Shown here: positions 20,662 to 31,645 of the stretch, one piece after another
How positions within the stretch are numbered: the stretch's first letter is position 1
Layout of the letters: the number at the start of each line of letters is the position of its first letter
From: Cylindrotheca closterium
Lineage: Eukaryota > Bacillariophyta > Bacillariophyceae > Bacillariales > Bacillariaceae
Reading direction: 5' to 3'
DNA length: 64,000 bases
Assembly (NCBI GenBank): GCA_933822405.4
Contig: CAKOGP040002336.1
Span: 86,342 to 150,341 of the forward strand
The notes under the pieces: model-generated
Told to the model about the DNA's origin: nothing
The model's input: only the letters and a program-made list of their open reading frames with translations
Database searches by the model: none
Program-made: the position numbers and the translations under genes

Positions 20662-22251
20662 ATGGGGTGTGTCAAAAAACTCTTGCTTCCGGCCATTTCT
20701 CTGTTTTTGTCGAGCCAAACAGAATGCTTTTCCTTCAACGATTCACCACGAATGACTGTCACTCGAACCCTCCAAATCCATGATGCCAGGAGTTTTCCCC
20801 CGTTTCAGTTATACGCAACAGCACCCGCTGAGATGGAGACACCATCGGCCCCTTCTCTGGTCGAACCTATTGCGGATAACTCTTATTCCAATAATCCCAT
20901 CAAACGCATCAAACACCTGATTACGAATCTCAACGCCAACGATGAAAAAACCAATCTCCATGAGAAAAGTCTGAAAGCAACGGGAGGAGTCTGGAAAACA
21001 AAGTTCTTGGGTAAACCAGCGTACGGTGTATCCGCGTATATCCCAGAAATTACCAAGAACCTTACCAAAGCTGAGTCCCAAGGATTGTTGATTTCCGATT
21101 GGCCCGAATCTGTCTTGAATACACTGGGACACTCGTCCTTGGTTGCCGGCAACGCAGCCAGTGACAAAGGTCGCAAAGTTTTCTTGGAAGCCATGTCGAC
21201 AAGAAGCATCTTAGGTCAATCCTTATCTGGGGTTGAGGAGACTGTCGACGCCATGAAAAGACATTGGCAAAGATGTGCCGAGACTGGTGAAACCACCACT
21301 TTTGCTGACGATGTCAGTGCGATCACCTACAAAGTCATTGCGGTGGCCGTATTTGGACCGGGCAGCTTGACGGATGGTGACATGAAACAACTCAGAGAGT
21401 GGACCGATACCATAGCCAAGGGAATGTTTTCATTTCCCATTGACAAACCAATTATCCGCAACATTCCCTTCTTCCGACGGTATCCAAGAGCCATGAAAGC
21501 GCGGAGAGAAATGAGAGAACTTATCATTAACAAGATTGCTGACCGCGAGGCAGTGATTGCTAAAAACGGCGCGGATCATGAGTCGGTTGGTCTGCTGGAT
21601 GCATTCTTACTAGAAGGGGGTCTCGAAGGTGACGAGCTGTTGGACTTTTGTGTGGACAATGTCATTCTCTCTATTTTCGCCGGATATGATACGACGGCCA
21701 GTATGTCCACGAACTTAATTTTACTTTTGCACGATTACGCTACCACAGAAGAGCTGGAGCAGATTCGATCGGAACTAAATGGCTTTGACTTTCAATCGAT
21801 CTCTGCCAGCAGTGCCCCGGTCGGGGGAATGTTGGAATGTGTTCCCAGCCTCAAAAGTGCCGTCTACGAAAGCTTTCGGTTTCGACCGGTGGTTGGAAGT
21901 ACCTTTCGAAAAACGACGGGGCCAATTCAATTGGGAAAGGTGGCACTCCCTGCAAACACGACGATTCAGTGGTCACATTTGCATGGCAGTAATAGCCCAA
22001 CCTTCTTTGAAACGAGAGACCGAGCATGTCCATTGAGGTTTCTTTCCACCAATGAACCACCACCATTTATCTTTGGGTACGGCAAGCATAAGTGTCCCGG
22101 TCAATTCTTGGCACATATTGAATTGCTCTTGGTCATGAAGGCCTTTTTGTGCAACTTTGACTTCTCACTGATTCCAGACCAGAACACCAAACCAACACTT
22201 CCGTTCAATAAGCCAAAGAGTGGTCTCAAACTACAGTTGACCGCAAGATAG
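20662..22251 (+). CDS. Cytochrome P450 monooxygenase
   Basis: 529 residues, intronless. All core P450 signatures are visible: the I-helix oxygen-binding motif A340-G-Y-D-T-T345, K-helix E403-S-F-R406, a P-L-R-F meander, and the haem loop F-I-F-G-Y-G-K-H-K-C478-P-G with Cys478 as axial ligand. The N-terminus has a hydrophobic signal-like stretch (residues 7-17) followed by C-F-S-F-N-D, which could be an endoplasmic reticulum anchor or a diatom-type plastid-targeting presequence. The sequence does not let me name a CYP family or substrate. P450s of this kind hydroxylate carotenoids, sterols or fatty acids, but that is family knowledge, not evidence here. Confidence 0.9.
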   Translation: MGCVKKLLLPAISLFLSSQTECFSFNDSPRMTVTRTLQIHDARSFPPFQLYATAPAEMETPSAPSLVEPIADNSYSNNPIKRIKHLITNLNANDEKTNLHEKSLKATGGVWKTKFLGKPAYGVSAYIPEITKNLTKAESQGLLISDWPESVLNTLGHSSLVAGNAASDKGRKVFLEAMSTRSILGQSLSGVEETVDAMKRHWQRCAETGETTTFADDVSAITYKVIAVAVFGPGSLTDGDMKQLREWTDTIAKGMFSFPIDKPIIRNIPFFRRYPRAMKARREMRELIINKIADREAVIAKNGADHESVGLLDAFLLEGGLEGDELLDFCVDNVILSIFAGYDTTASMSTNLILLLHDYATTEELEQIRSELNGFDFQSISASSAPVGGMLECVPSLKSAVYESFRFRPVVGSTFRKTTGPIQLGKVALPANTTIQWSHLHGSNSPTFFETRDRACPLRFLSTNEPPPFIFGYGKHKCPGQFLAHIELLLVMKAFLCNFDFSLIPDQNTKPTLPFNKPKSGLKLQLTAR

Positions 22252-23082
22252 TATTGCCCGCAGATTTGGGTTTGTACTTGTATCCCATTCACTTTTTCAT
22301 GCTATACGGTAGGGGGATTTGACACGGCGGACCACGACGAGAAACGCTGCATGGAGTAGCAACGATACACAATTCAGCTGTCTCTCGGAACTAAATAAAT
22401 GCCGGCACTTTCCCTAGGACTATATTTTACCAGATACTTTTAGGTTTTGTGAGAAGTATATTGTCGCTCAACGCATTTAGCACAAACAGCCTCTTTGTTT
22501 CGAGCGAATTCGTTAGTTCTTCGTCATACCTGGCACTATTCGTTAAAACTCGAGCGTTTGGTCGGAAGCTCCTCGGTTCTGCGAGCGATTGCTCGGAACC
22601 GTGCGTGCACCTGGATACCGAATACTGTACAGTTTAGTTATTTTGTGAGAAGTATTATTATTGTCGTTCAAAGCATTTAGTGCAATAGCCTCTCTGTTTT
22701 CGCTCGAAAAGTAACTTCGCTTGCATAGTCGTCGATCAAGGAAGCTCCTCCAACTTGAGTTCTAACCCGTTTTTGGTCAAATGATCATCAATGTGAGTAC
22801 CACAATGGTGACGCATACGGGATTGTTCAATATTTGTTTTGCATGTCAAATTCCCATTTTTCAAAAGTGGTACTGGCACCCTAAATGATTTCTCGAAGTT
22901 CGATTAGAGCTGAAGTTCTTCGGTCCCAAACTGTGAACGTAAACGCTGCAGCTTAAATACAATCCTGTGTGAACAAATTGCGAAACCCAATAATACCCAC
23001 TTGCATGATCCTTTTTCTTTTCCTTCGCACCTTTGAAACTCGATACATTCACAAAACAGCAAACATTTGCATAACGTGCAAG
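22252..23082. other. Intergenic with an imperfect direct duplication
   Basis: No gene seen. A block beginning TTTTGTGAGAAGTAT at about 22445-22510 recurs at about 22640-22712 with the same order of sub-blocks (TTGTCG, TCAA, GCATTTAG, GCCTCT). The intervening segment is rich in GAGCG-type inverted motifs. Confidence 0.5.
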
Positions 23083-23532
23083 ATGAATCGGGAGATGACA
23101 AGAGGCAGGGCACAAGACAAGGCTGCTGTGAAGCCCATTCGGCAACCATCCAAGACAAGGGATTTCAAGGTCTCGCCATCATTTGTGTGTGCATTTCCGG
23201 GCTCAGACCAAGGCAAGATTCGTGATACTTTTTCATCCGTGGGTTCCACCGCTAACAAGCAGGGACGAGGTAAAGCCAACGCGAAGAACGAGATTACGCA
23301 GATCAAGCCATCCAAACCAGTAGCACGTGCCGTCAGCTTTGTGGCGCAATCTGACAAGGTTGACGTTTTGAGCCTTGATGACTATTCTGATCAAGAGCGT
23401 GAAGCATACTGGTACACCAAAACGGAACTAAGGTCTATTAGGATCCAACGCTATGCCAAACCAAACAGTAGTTTGAGCAATCGGTCGAGATCTCTATCAG
23501 TCAACACGAAGTGCCAAAGATGGAATGCTTGA
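23083..23532 (+). CDS. Short basic protein with V-x-F ... W-Y-T motif
   Basis: 149 residues from the ATG at 23083 (an upstream ATG at 23005 in the same frame is possible). It is basic overall. Near residue 100 it carries V-S-F, then D-D-Y-S-D-Q-E-R-E-A-Y-W-Y-T, the N-terminal signature of the lineage-expanded diatom family also seen in the A and B genes further on. The C-terminal L-R-G-L-E and E-Q-D-x-Q motifs of those genes are missing, so this is either a truncated member or a short version ending in a Ser-rich tail. Function unknown. Confidence 0.5.
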   Translation: MNREMTRGRAQDKAAVKPIRQPSKTRDFKVSPSFVCAFPGSDQGKIRDTFSSVGSTANKQGRGKANAKNEITQIKPSKPVARAVSFVAQSDKVDVLSLDDYSDQEREAYWYTKTELRSIRIQRYAKPNSSLSNRSRSLSVNTKCQRWNA

Positions 23533-23821
23533 CTCCGTGCTGGACGTCATTTGAGCTATTCTCCTCTGCGGGAGTGAACTAACTATGTCGTGTGCCGATG
23601 CAGAAGCTATGGTGTCGGAGAAACGAAAAGAGCTGTTCAACCGGACAATTCTTGGTATCGCATAATCCTGAAGCACCAAGGAGTTGTAACCAATCAAGCT
23701 GATGATGCCAGAGTTTTGAATGACCACCATCCACAACTTGCAAGATGCTATGTGCATATCCAGGAGAGCTCAGCCAGCTAATCACAATCCATCGATCACT
23801 GTATCGCTGAAGCTGACGAAT

Positions 23822-25489
23822 CTATATCCAAGAGATTATAGCCGGATTCATTCGAAGGAGGTAGTAAGATACACCTAAATCCGATGCAAATTCGACTAGA
23901 GCTGATTTCCAGAGCAATGAATTGTTCCTTTCTTGTAGCATTCGACTTCTTCCAAACTTATTCAATTTTAGAAAGGCTGGTATAGGACTGTCATTTTCCA
24001 ATAGATGGGAAGCCAACCACAAGTGCTGAAGGGTGCAGTTGGATAGAATCATAGCTTCGAGGTACCTTGGATAGAGTATCATACTGTTCCCTCCCAAATT
24101 TAAGGAGATCAGAGTGTCATTGTCTTCGGTAAGAGTTTTCGCTAGTGCTTCTGATCCTTTGGGACCAATCTTGGTATCACTTAGATTTAGATGAAGGAGC
24201 GTCCTGTTGTCTCGCAAAAGGTTCGCCATATGAGCAGCGCCGGATTCCCCTAGTGAGTTCTTTGAAAAGTTCAGTCGCTGTAATGTATGATTCGAAGCAA
24301 GGTTAGTTTCCAAAATGGCAGACGTGATTTTGCTTAGTCTCATCTCAGAAAGGTTCAAGTGTCTGATCCTTTTGTCACTCGCAAGTGCTGAAGCTATGAT
24401 GCAAGCGCCGTCATCCCGAATTAGAATGTTCTGAGCAAGGTTCAAGTTGGCCAACACTGAGAGCGAAGAAGGGTCTCCTAGCAAGTCCGCTAGCGCTTGA
24501 CATGAATCTGTCGAAAGGAAATTGCCAGCAATATTGAGATCAGTCAATCCAGCGTTACTCTTCAATGATGAAAACAGGATACATCCAGCTACATCAGACA
24601 ATCCGTTGTAAGCCAAGCTCAACCTCTCCAGCGTTGAATTTTGCGACAGCGACTGCGCCAAAGTACCACAACCTTCTCCATTAACTCCCACTTGCTCTAG
24701 GCACAAGTCCAAAAGAGTGCTGTTGGTTGCCAAAAGTGAAAAGTAGGGGCTCAAAATGTCTGGCATTAGGAATCGCTTGAGGGACAATGTACTTGCACCA
24801 GCAGCTCGAGATTGGAGAAAACATTTCATAGTGTCTCTATCGTATCGATTGGTCACTGCTTGCGCTTTGAGATACACGTGCCTGATAGACGGCAACGACT
24901 GGAGAACTTCCATGACTCCACCAAGGTCGAATCGTTCGTCTATTCCATCCAACGACAGAGTTTCAAGACTAGCTTGCTTGGAGAGGGTGCCACGGAATTC
25001 AGACAACAGTCCTGCTCCATTGGTGAATACTTCTGATGTCAGTCCATCATGGTTCGGTTGAATTGTCTGCAATGTCAATTTCTCCAACCTAGAACACCCA
25101 TTCAGAACCACTGTCAATAATCGAAGCGCCGAATCGGTGAAGCCACTTGAGGTTGTCGCGAACCTGAATTCCTTTAGTGATGCTAGTGACGCAATGGCTT
25201 GCAGGAACTCCACTTGTTGCTCCCATTGAATTTGCTCAGGGTTCAAAACTCTAAGAATGACACTGCAGTTTTCAATGCTGGTGTTCTGTTGAAGAGCTGA
25301 CACCAAATCTTGAGGAGAGTTGCAAATGAGACGTGCGACGATCTTTGTCACCACTAGTTCTTGAATCTCATTTTCCTTTATTCGACGAAGAAGGTTGGCT
25401 CTTTCGACATCCATCCGGTTGATAAGATATTTAGGAACAAGGCTCCTGATACAATGCAAGAGGATGACACGATCGTTTTGTTTTCTCAT
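23822..25489 (-). CDS. RNI-type leucine-rich repeat protein
   Basis: 555 residues, ATG at 25489, intronless. Roughly ten repeats of about 28 residues of the ribonuclease-inhibitor/NLR type fill residues 100-500 (L-x-x-L-x-L-A-x-N-x-L, L-N-I-A-G-N-F-L, L-N-L-S-D-T-K-I-G-P-K-G). The N-terminal 60 residues are helical and basic. No signal peptide, membrane segment or nucleotide-binding domain is visible, so it is probably a cytosolic or nuclear protein-protein interaction scaffold. The gene is divergent from whatever lies right of 25489. The domain call is firm; the role is unknown. Confidence 0.8.
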   Translation of the reverse strand: MRKQNDRVILLHCIRSLVPKYLINRMDVERANLLRRIKENEIQELVVTKIVARLICNSPQDLVSALQQNTSIENCSVILRVLNPEQIQWEQQVEFLQAIASLASLKEFRFATTSSGFTDSALRLLTVVLNGCSRLEKLTLQTIQPNHDGLTSEVFTNGAGLLSEFRGTLSKQASLETLSLDGIDERFDLGGVMEVLQSLPSIRHVYLKAQAVTNRYDRDTMKCFLQSRAAGASTLSLKRFLMPDILSPYFSLLATNSTLLDLCLEQVGVNGEGCGTLAQSLSQNSTLERLSLAYNGLSDVAGCILFSSLKSNAGLTDLNIAGNFLSTDSCQALADLLGDPSSLSVLANLNLAQNILIRDDGACIIASALASDKRIRHLNLSEMRLSKITSAILETNLASNHTLQRLNFSKNSLGESGAAHMANLLRDNRTLLHLNLSDTKIGPKGSEALAKTLTEDNDTLISLNLGGNSMILYPRYLEAMILSNCTLQHLWLASHLLENDSPIPAFLKLNKFGRSRMLQERNNSLLWKSALVEFASDLGVSYYLLRMNPAIISWI

Positions 25490-25839
25490 CTAATTTTTGT
25501 CTTCACGCACATCGCATTGATGCTGGCGGATAAATACCGGTAGATCGATTTTCGCTGAAAACCCTAAAACGCGTGCCCCGCCCTTATGTTTTGTAAGATA
25601 TTTTACAAAGATACACTCCGCAGCTCCCCGAGTAGGGAGAAACGATGATGCTCTGCTGATGATGACTTCGTCGGTGATCTGTCTAGTTCTAAATTTCGAA
25701 TAACTATAATACAATCTAAATTATACCCAAATATACAGTTTGTCCTTTTCCTATTGGCAGGTGCCCACCCGCAGTAAAGTTCTAAGGAGACTATAACATC
25801 CCACCCCCCGTTTTCCTTGCAAAACCAACAACTACTAGA

Positions 25840-28302
25840 CTAATGCTCGCAAAGTTCGATACCTCGGACGTTCCAGTCCTGCTTCGTGTACTTTCGCTCT
25901 TTCATCAGCGCCAAGCGGTGCTGTAACGCTTCAGTATGAGTCATCATCCCGCCTGCATACTCTTGCTGGACTGGTACTTCCCTGGTCGAAACGATGCGCC
26001 TTTCAGGATTGATGATGAAGAATACAATGATTCGCCGTTTCTTCTTCCCTCCATCGGTGACGATCGATGCGTTCTTGAGTTCCGTTACCTTGTGGACATG
26101 GCTATTCGGAAAGACCAAGAGTCGTCCTCGTACCGTCTTCACTTGACCAAGTGGCTGCAGTCCTTCATCAATGATGAATTCCACATCCCTCGGACGCACC
26201 TGATCCACATGCGAGAAAATATAGGATGCCTCTTGTTTGTGGAATGCACGTTTAAATAAAAGTTCTCCTCCTTCAATTTCCTCGTCTCGATCAATGAAGT
26301 AAATTGCCGTTGCCACAATTTCTTCATGAGACATTCCCTCGACATGCCACACGCCTTCGTAGGTTTCACCTGGCCCAAGTTCATAGTCAACAATCTTCGT
26401 CACAACTTGCAGTTGTTTCCCTCGCAAGGATATAGGTTGCTCCTCGATAGGTTTGACGACACTGGTGTAGCTATAGTCAACCCGCTCATGGCTTTCCATT
26501 CGAATATGTTTCTCCTTGACGACACGGCAGTATCCGTAGACAGACTCGATCAGTGGCAACGCCTGGGAGAACAAATGCCCCAGTAGTTCATAGAGCTCCT
26601 CGTGTTGCTGTCGAGGCACCAAATTATTGATGTAGTCGCATATCGTACAGCTTCCATCGAGACCGATGTCAAAGTAGGTTGGCAACCATTGGTACTTGGC
26701 ACTGGTTTCATATTTTCTTCCCCAATAGTCCTTTGGTTCCTGGTCGTTAGGATCCTCTTCTGTGACTTTCGGATTATCCTCAAGCGCAAAAGATTCTAGC
26801 ACATCCGTCGCTACCTTGAATTTCTGTTCAGATTCGAGCAATGGCGATACACCCTTGACATAGGAGTATAAAGCTGGGTGCACAATGTCACGGACTGTAT
26901 CGTTGGAATGAGGGTGATAGTCCACAACTTGCCTTTCCAACAGCAAATCAATCTGATTCATAAGATTGTTATGCAATTCTTTGGGTACAAAGTCATCAGC
27001 AATGGCAACTCCTTCTCGGACATGCTGTTCTTGGCTTTTTCTCCAAAGATCATCCAACGGAAGGTTTGAATCGGCAATGCCCCAGTCCCAAATGGCTTCT
27101 GACAATGCATTATCATTCACCAATATAACTAATGGAACACGACACGAAATACTTCCATCATCTCTCAACACCGCATTGTAACCTACAAATGTTGGATATA
27201 GGAACTCGCCATCCCCTTCTTTCATCATGGCAGAGTTGTTCCAGCTGCAGACAAACGGAATTGCATTATCCATCGAGTAACCGCTTCGATGATGCTTCTG
27301 AATCTTTGCGTTCAAGTATACAATCATGGTCGATCCGAAATGTGCCGCCTCCACCATTTTCCCTTGCGGGATGACAACTGTCAAGATTACCGGCACAAAG
27401 AAACCATATCCGCACTCTCCAAGCTGCATACCATCTCCGCTTTTCTTTAATTGTTGCCTATCTTCCACACACAGAAAGAGTCCCTCTGTAAAGGCATCAT
27501 CGACAAGCCGCTGGAATTCATCCCAAGAGTTTGTTTCGGCTATTCGTTTGCAGTGACTGGCAAACCGCTCGGCAGTTTCTCGTTCCAAGTACTCAGGTGA
27601 TGATGATGATGATGATGATGATTCATCACCGGTTTCAGGAAGATTAATCTTGACCCGCTTTCTGGGTTCATCAATGTATTCTTCATCGCAACAAAATAGC
27701 ATGCTAATGGTGGATGCCCATGGTTGTGGTTGGCCAGAACTATCATGTTCATCCTCAGCAGGAGCTTCTCGTCCAATAACGGCATTAGTATCAGGCTTGA
27801 CAAAGAATGCAAAATTGTCATCGGTAGGAATGTTATAGAGTTGTCCCGCATAGCTGCATGCTCCATATTTCACCAGGTCTTCACAATAACAGCTATTGTA
27901 CAATAACTTATCATTGGAAGCAGTAGGAGCACAAATCTTTCGAAATCCTGGACCACTCCTCCAGACGTGGGGACGCACATCGGTATTCCATCGTTTGGAA
28001 ACCTTTCGTAGGTCTGCCAATCCTTTGGTATCCTCAACGATGTACGACAATATCTCGGCAATGAGTGCACTGTGATTTTTGAGACTCTCGAACAATAACA
28101 TCGACGTATCATTGGTCCGTCTCACTGTCAGTCTTTTCGTCGTTGCATCATTCGCCTTCTTGTCAGTCTCATTGCTATTATTATTTGCGTGTGGGATTGC
28201 CATTTGCCGTTTTGCATTGACACGAAACAAATGATCTTTCAAACTTTGATACAACATGTTGGATGAAACGTCACCAAGAGCTGGGTCTAGTACATCACTC
28301 AT
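25840..28302 (-). CDS. F-box-like plus DUF4246 protein, copy 1
   Basis: 820 residues, ATG at 28302. Residues about 75-110 resemble an F-box (A-L-I-A-E-I-L-S-Y-I ... V-S-K-R-W). A Ser-run encoded by GAT/ATC-type repeats at about 27600-27623 sits in a low-complexity linker. The C-terminal 400 residues match DUF4246: K-Y-Q-W-L-P-T-Y-F, G-V-W-H653-V-E655-G-M, P-L-G-Q-V-K-T, F-P-N-S-H735-V-H737-K-V and N-P-E-R-R-I-V-S-T. The H-x-E ... H spacing with a downstream Arg is like Fe(II)/2-oxoglutarate oxygenases, so an oxidoreductase activity is plausible but unproven. A paralogue is at 35709-37910 and a deleted relic at 44709-45020. Confidence 0.75.
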   Translation of the reverse strand: MSDVLDPALGDVSSNMLYQSLKDHLFRVNAKRQMAIPHANNNSNETDKKANDATTKRLTVRRTNDTSMLLFESLKNHSALIAEILSYIVEDTKGLADLRKVSKRWNTDVRPHVWRSGPGFRKICAPTASNDKLLYNSCYCEDLVKYGACSYAGQLYNIPTDDNFAFFVKPDTNAVIGREAPAEDEHDSSGQPQPWASTISMLFCCDEEYIDEPRKRVKINLPETGDESSSSSSSSPEYLERETAERFASHCKRIAETNSWDEFQRLVDDAFTEGLFLCVEDRQQLKKSGDGMQLGECGYGFFVPVILTVVIPQGKMVEAAHFGSTMIVYLNAKIQKHHRSGYSMDNAIPFVCSWNNSAMMKEGDGEFLYPTFVGYNAVLRDDGSISCRVPLVILVNDNALSEAIWDWGIADSNLPLDDLWRKSQEQHVREGVAIADDFVPKELHNNLMNQIDLLLERQVVDYHPHSNDTVRDIVHPALYSYVKGVSPLLESEQKFKVATDVLESFALEDNPKVTEEDPNDQEPKDYWGRKYETSAKYQWLPTYFDIGLDGSCTICDYINNLVPRQQHEELYELLGHLFSQALPLIESVYGYCRVVKEKHIRMESHERVDYSYTSVVKPIEEQPISLRGKQLQVVTKIVDYELGPGETYEGVWHVEGMSHEEIVATAIYFIDRDEEIEGGELLFKRAFHKQEASYIFSHVDQVRPRDVEFIIDEGLQPLGQVKTVRGRLLVFPNSHVHKVTELKNASIVTDGGKKKRRIIVFFIINPERRIVSTREVPVQQEYAGGMMTHTEALQHRLALMKERKYTKQDWNVRGIELCEH

Positions 28303-28843
28303 ATTTTACGTCTGTTATAACAATGCTTGCTTGGTTTCTATCCTCCTTTATTTGTATCTTCGGCCACCGAGGAAGAATCGTATAGACCTTCAACGAACCC
28401 GGTGGCTTCCTGACACTTGCATCCCCAACTGACAGATGTCTCCCGGTTACTTTTTATATTGTGAGACTCCTTTTTTATTGCTGTGCTGGTGGCGGAAAAA
28501 GATATGCCGGTAGGTAGAGAAGGGCTGTTGCAATTTCATCTTGCTATAAAAATATGTGAGTTTATTAAATCGCTCGCACGCGTTCTCTTATTTTCTGTTA
28601 GTTTTAAAAAATGTATGTCACACCAAGGATGTCACACCAGCTGAATGACATGCATGGATGGTAGTCAGAGTGATCGAAACACAAGTAACGCTCGTGACGT
28701 GACGCAGAATGCAAGGTAATGTATGACGTCAGCCAGAAATAAGGAATATACACGCAGCTCCCCCTCATCTTCGCATGCATTATTACTACCGGTACCGGTA
28801 TATGACGAGACCATACCATAAAAATAATACCGGTGTATAGGCC
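28303..28843. other. Divergent promoter region
   Basis: Spacer between two divergently transcribed genes. It holds two overlapping TACCGGTA palindromes at 28787-28800. No gene seen. Confidence 0.5.
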
Positions 28844-29620
28844 ATGGTGCCCATCTCATTTGCCATACTTTTCATTTCCACCTTATTCAAGGCACCAAAA
28901 TGCAGAGCATTCGTGCCTATGCGCAATTCCAAGTTTCCCTGTCTAAGCAAGATGACGAATGACGGTTTTTGCGATGACCATGATGGTGACGATGACAATA
29001 AGCAGATGATGATCAATAGTCATGCAAATAACTCGAGTGCTGAGGTTGATCTACCGTTAGACTCCTACCAACAAAGAAAGCAATCCTATCAGAGAAAAGT
29101 GGCAAAGGAAATTCTGCGAAGACCACCCAATCCATTCTTGAGTCCAGTCGATTTTGTCCAAGAATTGCTCCGTGAGCTCCGCCAGCCTCATGACTCACAG
29201 TCGGGATATCTGTGTTTGCTGGAATCTTCTACATTCGAATGGCGTAGGATTCTTTTTGGGTCGATTGGTGCTTCGATAGATACTGCTACAAATGCTGAAG
29301 TTGCCGCTTTTCTGGAGGGTCTATTTCGTAAAAAAGACAATCAATTCGGTATTTTGGTGGGTGCAGATGATGATGACGAAGAAGGTTACCTACTGGAGTT
29401 CCCAGCCGATTTCGAGTCTGGAAAGGAAGCCTGGGTCGAGTGCCGGTTATTCAGTGTGACCAATGGTGAATTGCTTGCCGTAACAGGCTGGTGTCTGGAG
29501 CAACGGGCTCCTGATGGAGCGTGGCAACTGAATAGGCTCGACTGGCAAGACTTTCGAGACAAGTACCGTCCAGGTCTTGGGCGGGAAGAATGGGAAAGGT
29601 ACGTGCACGGCAATCGGTGA
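28844..29620 (+). CDS. Plastid-targeted-like protein of unknown function
   Basis: 258 residues, ATG at 28844 (CCATGG context). The N-terminus is a hydrophobic signal (F-A-I-L-F-I-S-T-L-F) followed by C-R-A-F-V-P-M, resembling the ASAF-type cleavage site with Phe at +1 used for import into diatom plastids. The mature part starts with an Asp-rich linker and continues into a compact region (about 85-255) with several Trp residues, including W-R-R-I-L-F-G, W-C-L-E-Q-R and G-A-W-Q-L-N-R-L-D-W. I do not recognise a domain. Targeting to the plastid is inference from the presequence; function is unknown. Confidence 0.65.
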   Translation: MVPISFAILFISTLFKAPKCRAFVPMRNSKFPCLSKMTNDGFCDDHDGDDDNKQMMINSHANNSSAEVDLPLDSYQQRKQSYQRKVAKEILRRPPNPFLSPVDFVQELLRELRQPHDSQSGYLCLLESSTFEWRRILFGSIGASIDTATNAEVAAFLEGLFRKKDNQFGILVGADDDDEEGYLLEFPADFESGKEAWVECRLFSVTNGELLAVTGWCLEQRAPDGAWQLNRLDWQDFRDKYRPGLGREEWERYVHGNR

Positions 29621-30627
29621 TGTTTCAAATACGTCTTCTTATGCTCATGATTTTCGTTGGCTCTACTTCTTTGCTTTAGGATTTGTGGGTGACATCTATT
29701 GTTTTCCTCCTCCTTGTTCGATTCTTGATTTGTCGATTTCAAAATTGCAATTTTGCTTGATTCTAGATACATTGGTCATTGCTGCCGCTCATGACGTGCT
29801 CATTTTCAAAGCTCCACTTGACGACGAGCGTTTCCAACGGTGCTCATTGTCGAAGAGACCTCGATTCTTAAAAATGTTTCCGCTTTCGGAAAACGTGCTG
29901 GTGAGAATCCGAGCACTGAACCCTTTAAAATAAAACAAACGGGAATATCCTATCCATACTACCACTGATGTAGACAAAGAGAGGTAGCAGCGGTATCTAC
30001 GATTCTGTTCGCATAGTCAGCTTTGAATTATAATGCGTAGAAACAACCCAACCAACGGATTGTCACTCTGATGTGGCTAGCTATCGGTAGAGTGAATGCA
30101 TAATATTATTTTTATATACATCAAACAACATTTGGAGGCCATCCATTGAAACGGGAATATCTTATATGTCAATGCTTGTGCAACGACCGGCCTTGAACTT
30201 AGGGAAATTTGAACATTTCATCTCGCAAACTATCGTACTACGAGTAGACCAGAAGCTTGAAAGGAGGAATGATGAATCATCAGCTGTTTTATGGTGATAT
30301 ACCGGCGGAAACTTTTTTAATTCAAAATACTCCGAATGATAGAGCTATCGCTTTCCCTCCGCATCCAGCTGAGATGTTGGGCCTTGATGTGACACCACAA
30401 TACTTAGGGTAGTGGCATTGGTAATCTGAGACTGGCTGGTCGTTGAGTAGAAAGCATAGCGCGACCCGATAAAACTTGCACGCGACCAGTTTCACGTCAG
30501 TCCGCTTTCTCCGAGAAACATCGAGCAGAAGCATTTGAAGGCGTCAGTGCGGGCTATCCTCAACACTTAAACTGCACAGTCACATTTTCGAACAATAATT
30601 TCTCCTCCATTTTTTGTGCTGAAAACG
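29621..30627. other. Intergenic and 5' flank of gene A1
   Basis: No gene seen. A block near 30243-30345 (AGACCAGAA, TTGAAAGGAGGA, ACTTTTTTAATT, ATACTCCGAA) recurs near 43262-43326. The last 120 bases before A1 share a TCCGAGAAACA and TTCTCCTCCATT-like 5' region with A2 and A3. Confidence 0.5.
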
Positions 30628-31218
30628 ATGTCGACAGCAGTTGCAACAATGATACAATCTCCCACAAGACCACCAGAGATTCCTCACCAACTGGCATCAT
30701 CAAAACTCTTGGGCATGAGCAGTAGAAGAAAGGTCCACTTTCCTCGCCACATAAAAACAGTAACGTATGTGCTATCACGAAGAGACTATTCGAATTCAGA
30801 GCTAAGGGAATGCTTTTACACACCTGATGATCGATATCGAATGGAATCCGACAGACGACGCCTGGTAAGACGTTTGGAGAAAACAGAGCAGAACAAGAAA
30901 CAACTGCCCTCTTCTCTACGGGGTTTGGAATACCAGACAAGAGAAGGGAGCATACGATCCAAGAAGCGTGTGCGGTCAGTCATTGACAGTGTCCTACAGG
31001 AGCAAGATGATCAGTTGGAACTCGATGACTTCGACTACAAACGAATTGCAGTCGCTTCACAGTCTGACTCTACCGAAAGCACACTATTGGCGCTTCGTGC
31101 TGCAATTGGCGATCAACTAGCTGCCTTCAATGTGTACCGTGAATGGGCTGTGGACAACCAGGCTATTTTCGAAGCCTCAACTGAAGGTGAACGATCTTGC
31201 AGATGCAACAACGAGTGA
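30628..31218 (+). CDS. Family A protein, copy A1 (lineage-expanded, unknown)
   Basis: 196 residues from the ATG at 30628 (M-S-T-A-V-A-T-M), the start shared by the paralogues; the frame begins slightly earlier with a non-ATG codon. The first half has R-K-V-H-F-P-R-H and R-R-D-Y-S-N-S-E-L-R-E-C-F-Y-T followed by a very basic helix (D-R-R-R-L-V-R-R). The second half has L-R-G-L-E, S-V-L-Q-E-Q-D-D-Q and a final helix with A-L-R-A-A-I-G-D-Q. This is the layout of an abundant diatom-restricted family of unknown function. No signal peptide or membrane segment, so probably intracellular. It is followed 430 bp later by a family B relic. Confidence 0.75.
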   Translation: MSTAVATMIQSPTRPPEIPHQLASSKLLGMSSRRKVHFPRHIKTVTYVLSRRDYSNSELRECFYTPDDRYRMESDRRRLVRRLEKTEQNKKQLPSSLRGLEYQTREGSIRSKKRVRSVIDSVLQEQDDQLELDDFDYKRIAVASQSDSTESTLLALRAAIGDQLAAFNVYREWAVDNQAIFEASTEGERSCRCNNE

Positions 31219-31645
31219 CCATGGCGGTGTCTAGGATGTCTAGTAGAAATAAATATTGCACAGGAATGTGGGACACTACTTGTTGCTAGAGCAGTTTATA
31301 AAACATCTCATTTACACAATTTGCAAGCCACCCGTTCAAGCGCTAATTTTGAATGTCAGTGATTGTACTAATATTATTGTAGCCTCCCAGCCAGGTACCG
31401 TGTACGTACATACGAGCAGAACAGAAGTTTGAAACGACCAATCGTCAGCTGTTACGCACATCATTGATGGTTGGCTGTCAGATTGTCTCAAGAGCTTTTT
31501 CCGTACAGTACTCTCGGTGATTTGTTGGTGGTATTATAGTTATTATACACGTACTGGAGCATGTTTTAGTTGCGGTTCCAACTGTACGATTTGCGAAACA
31601 CGTGTGAGAGAAAACAAACTAACTCTCCTCTTTTCCATTCTTAGC

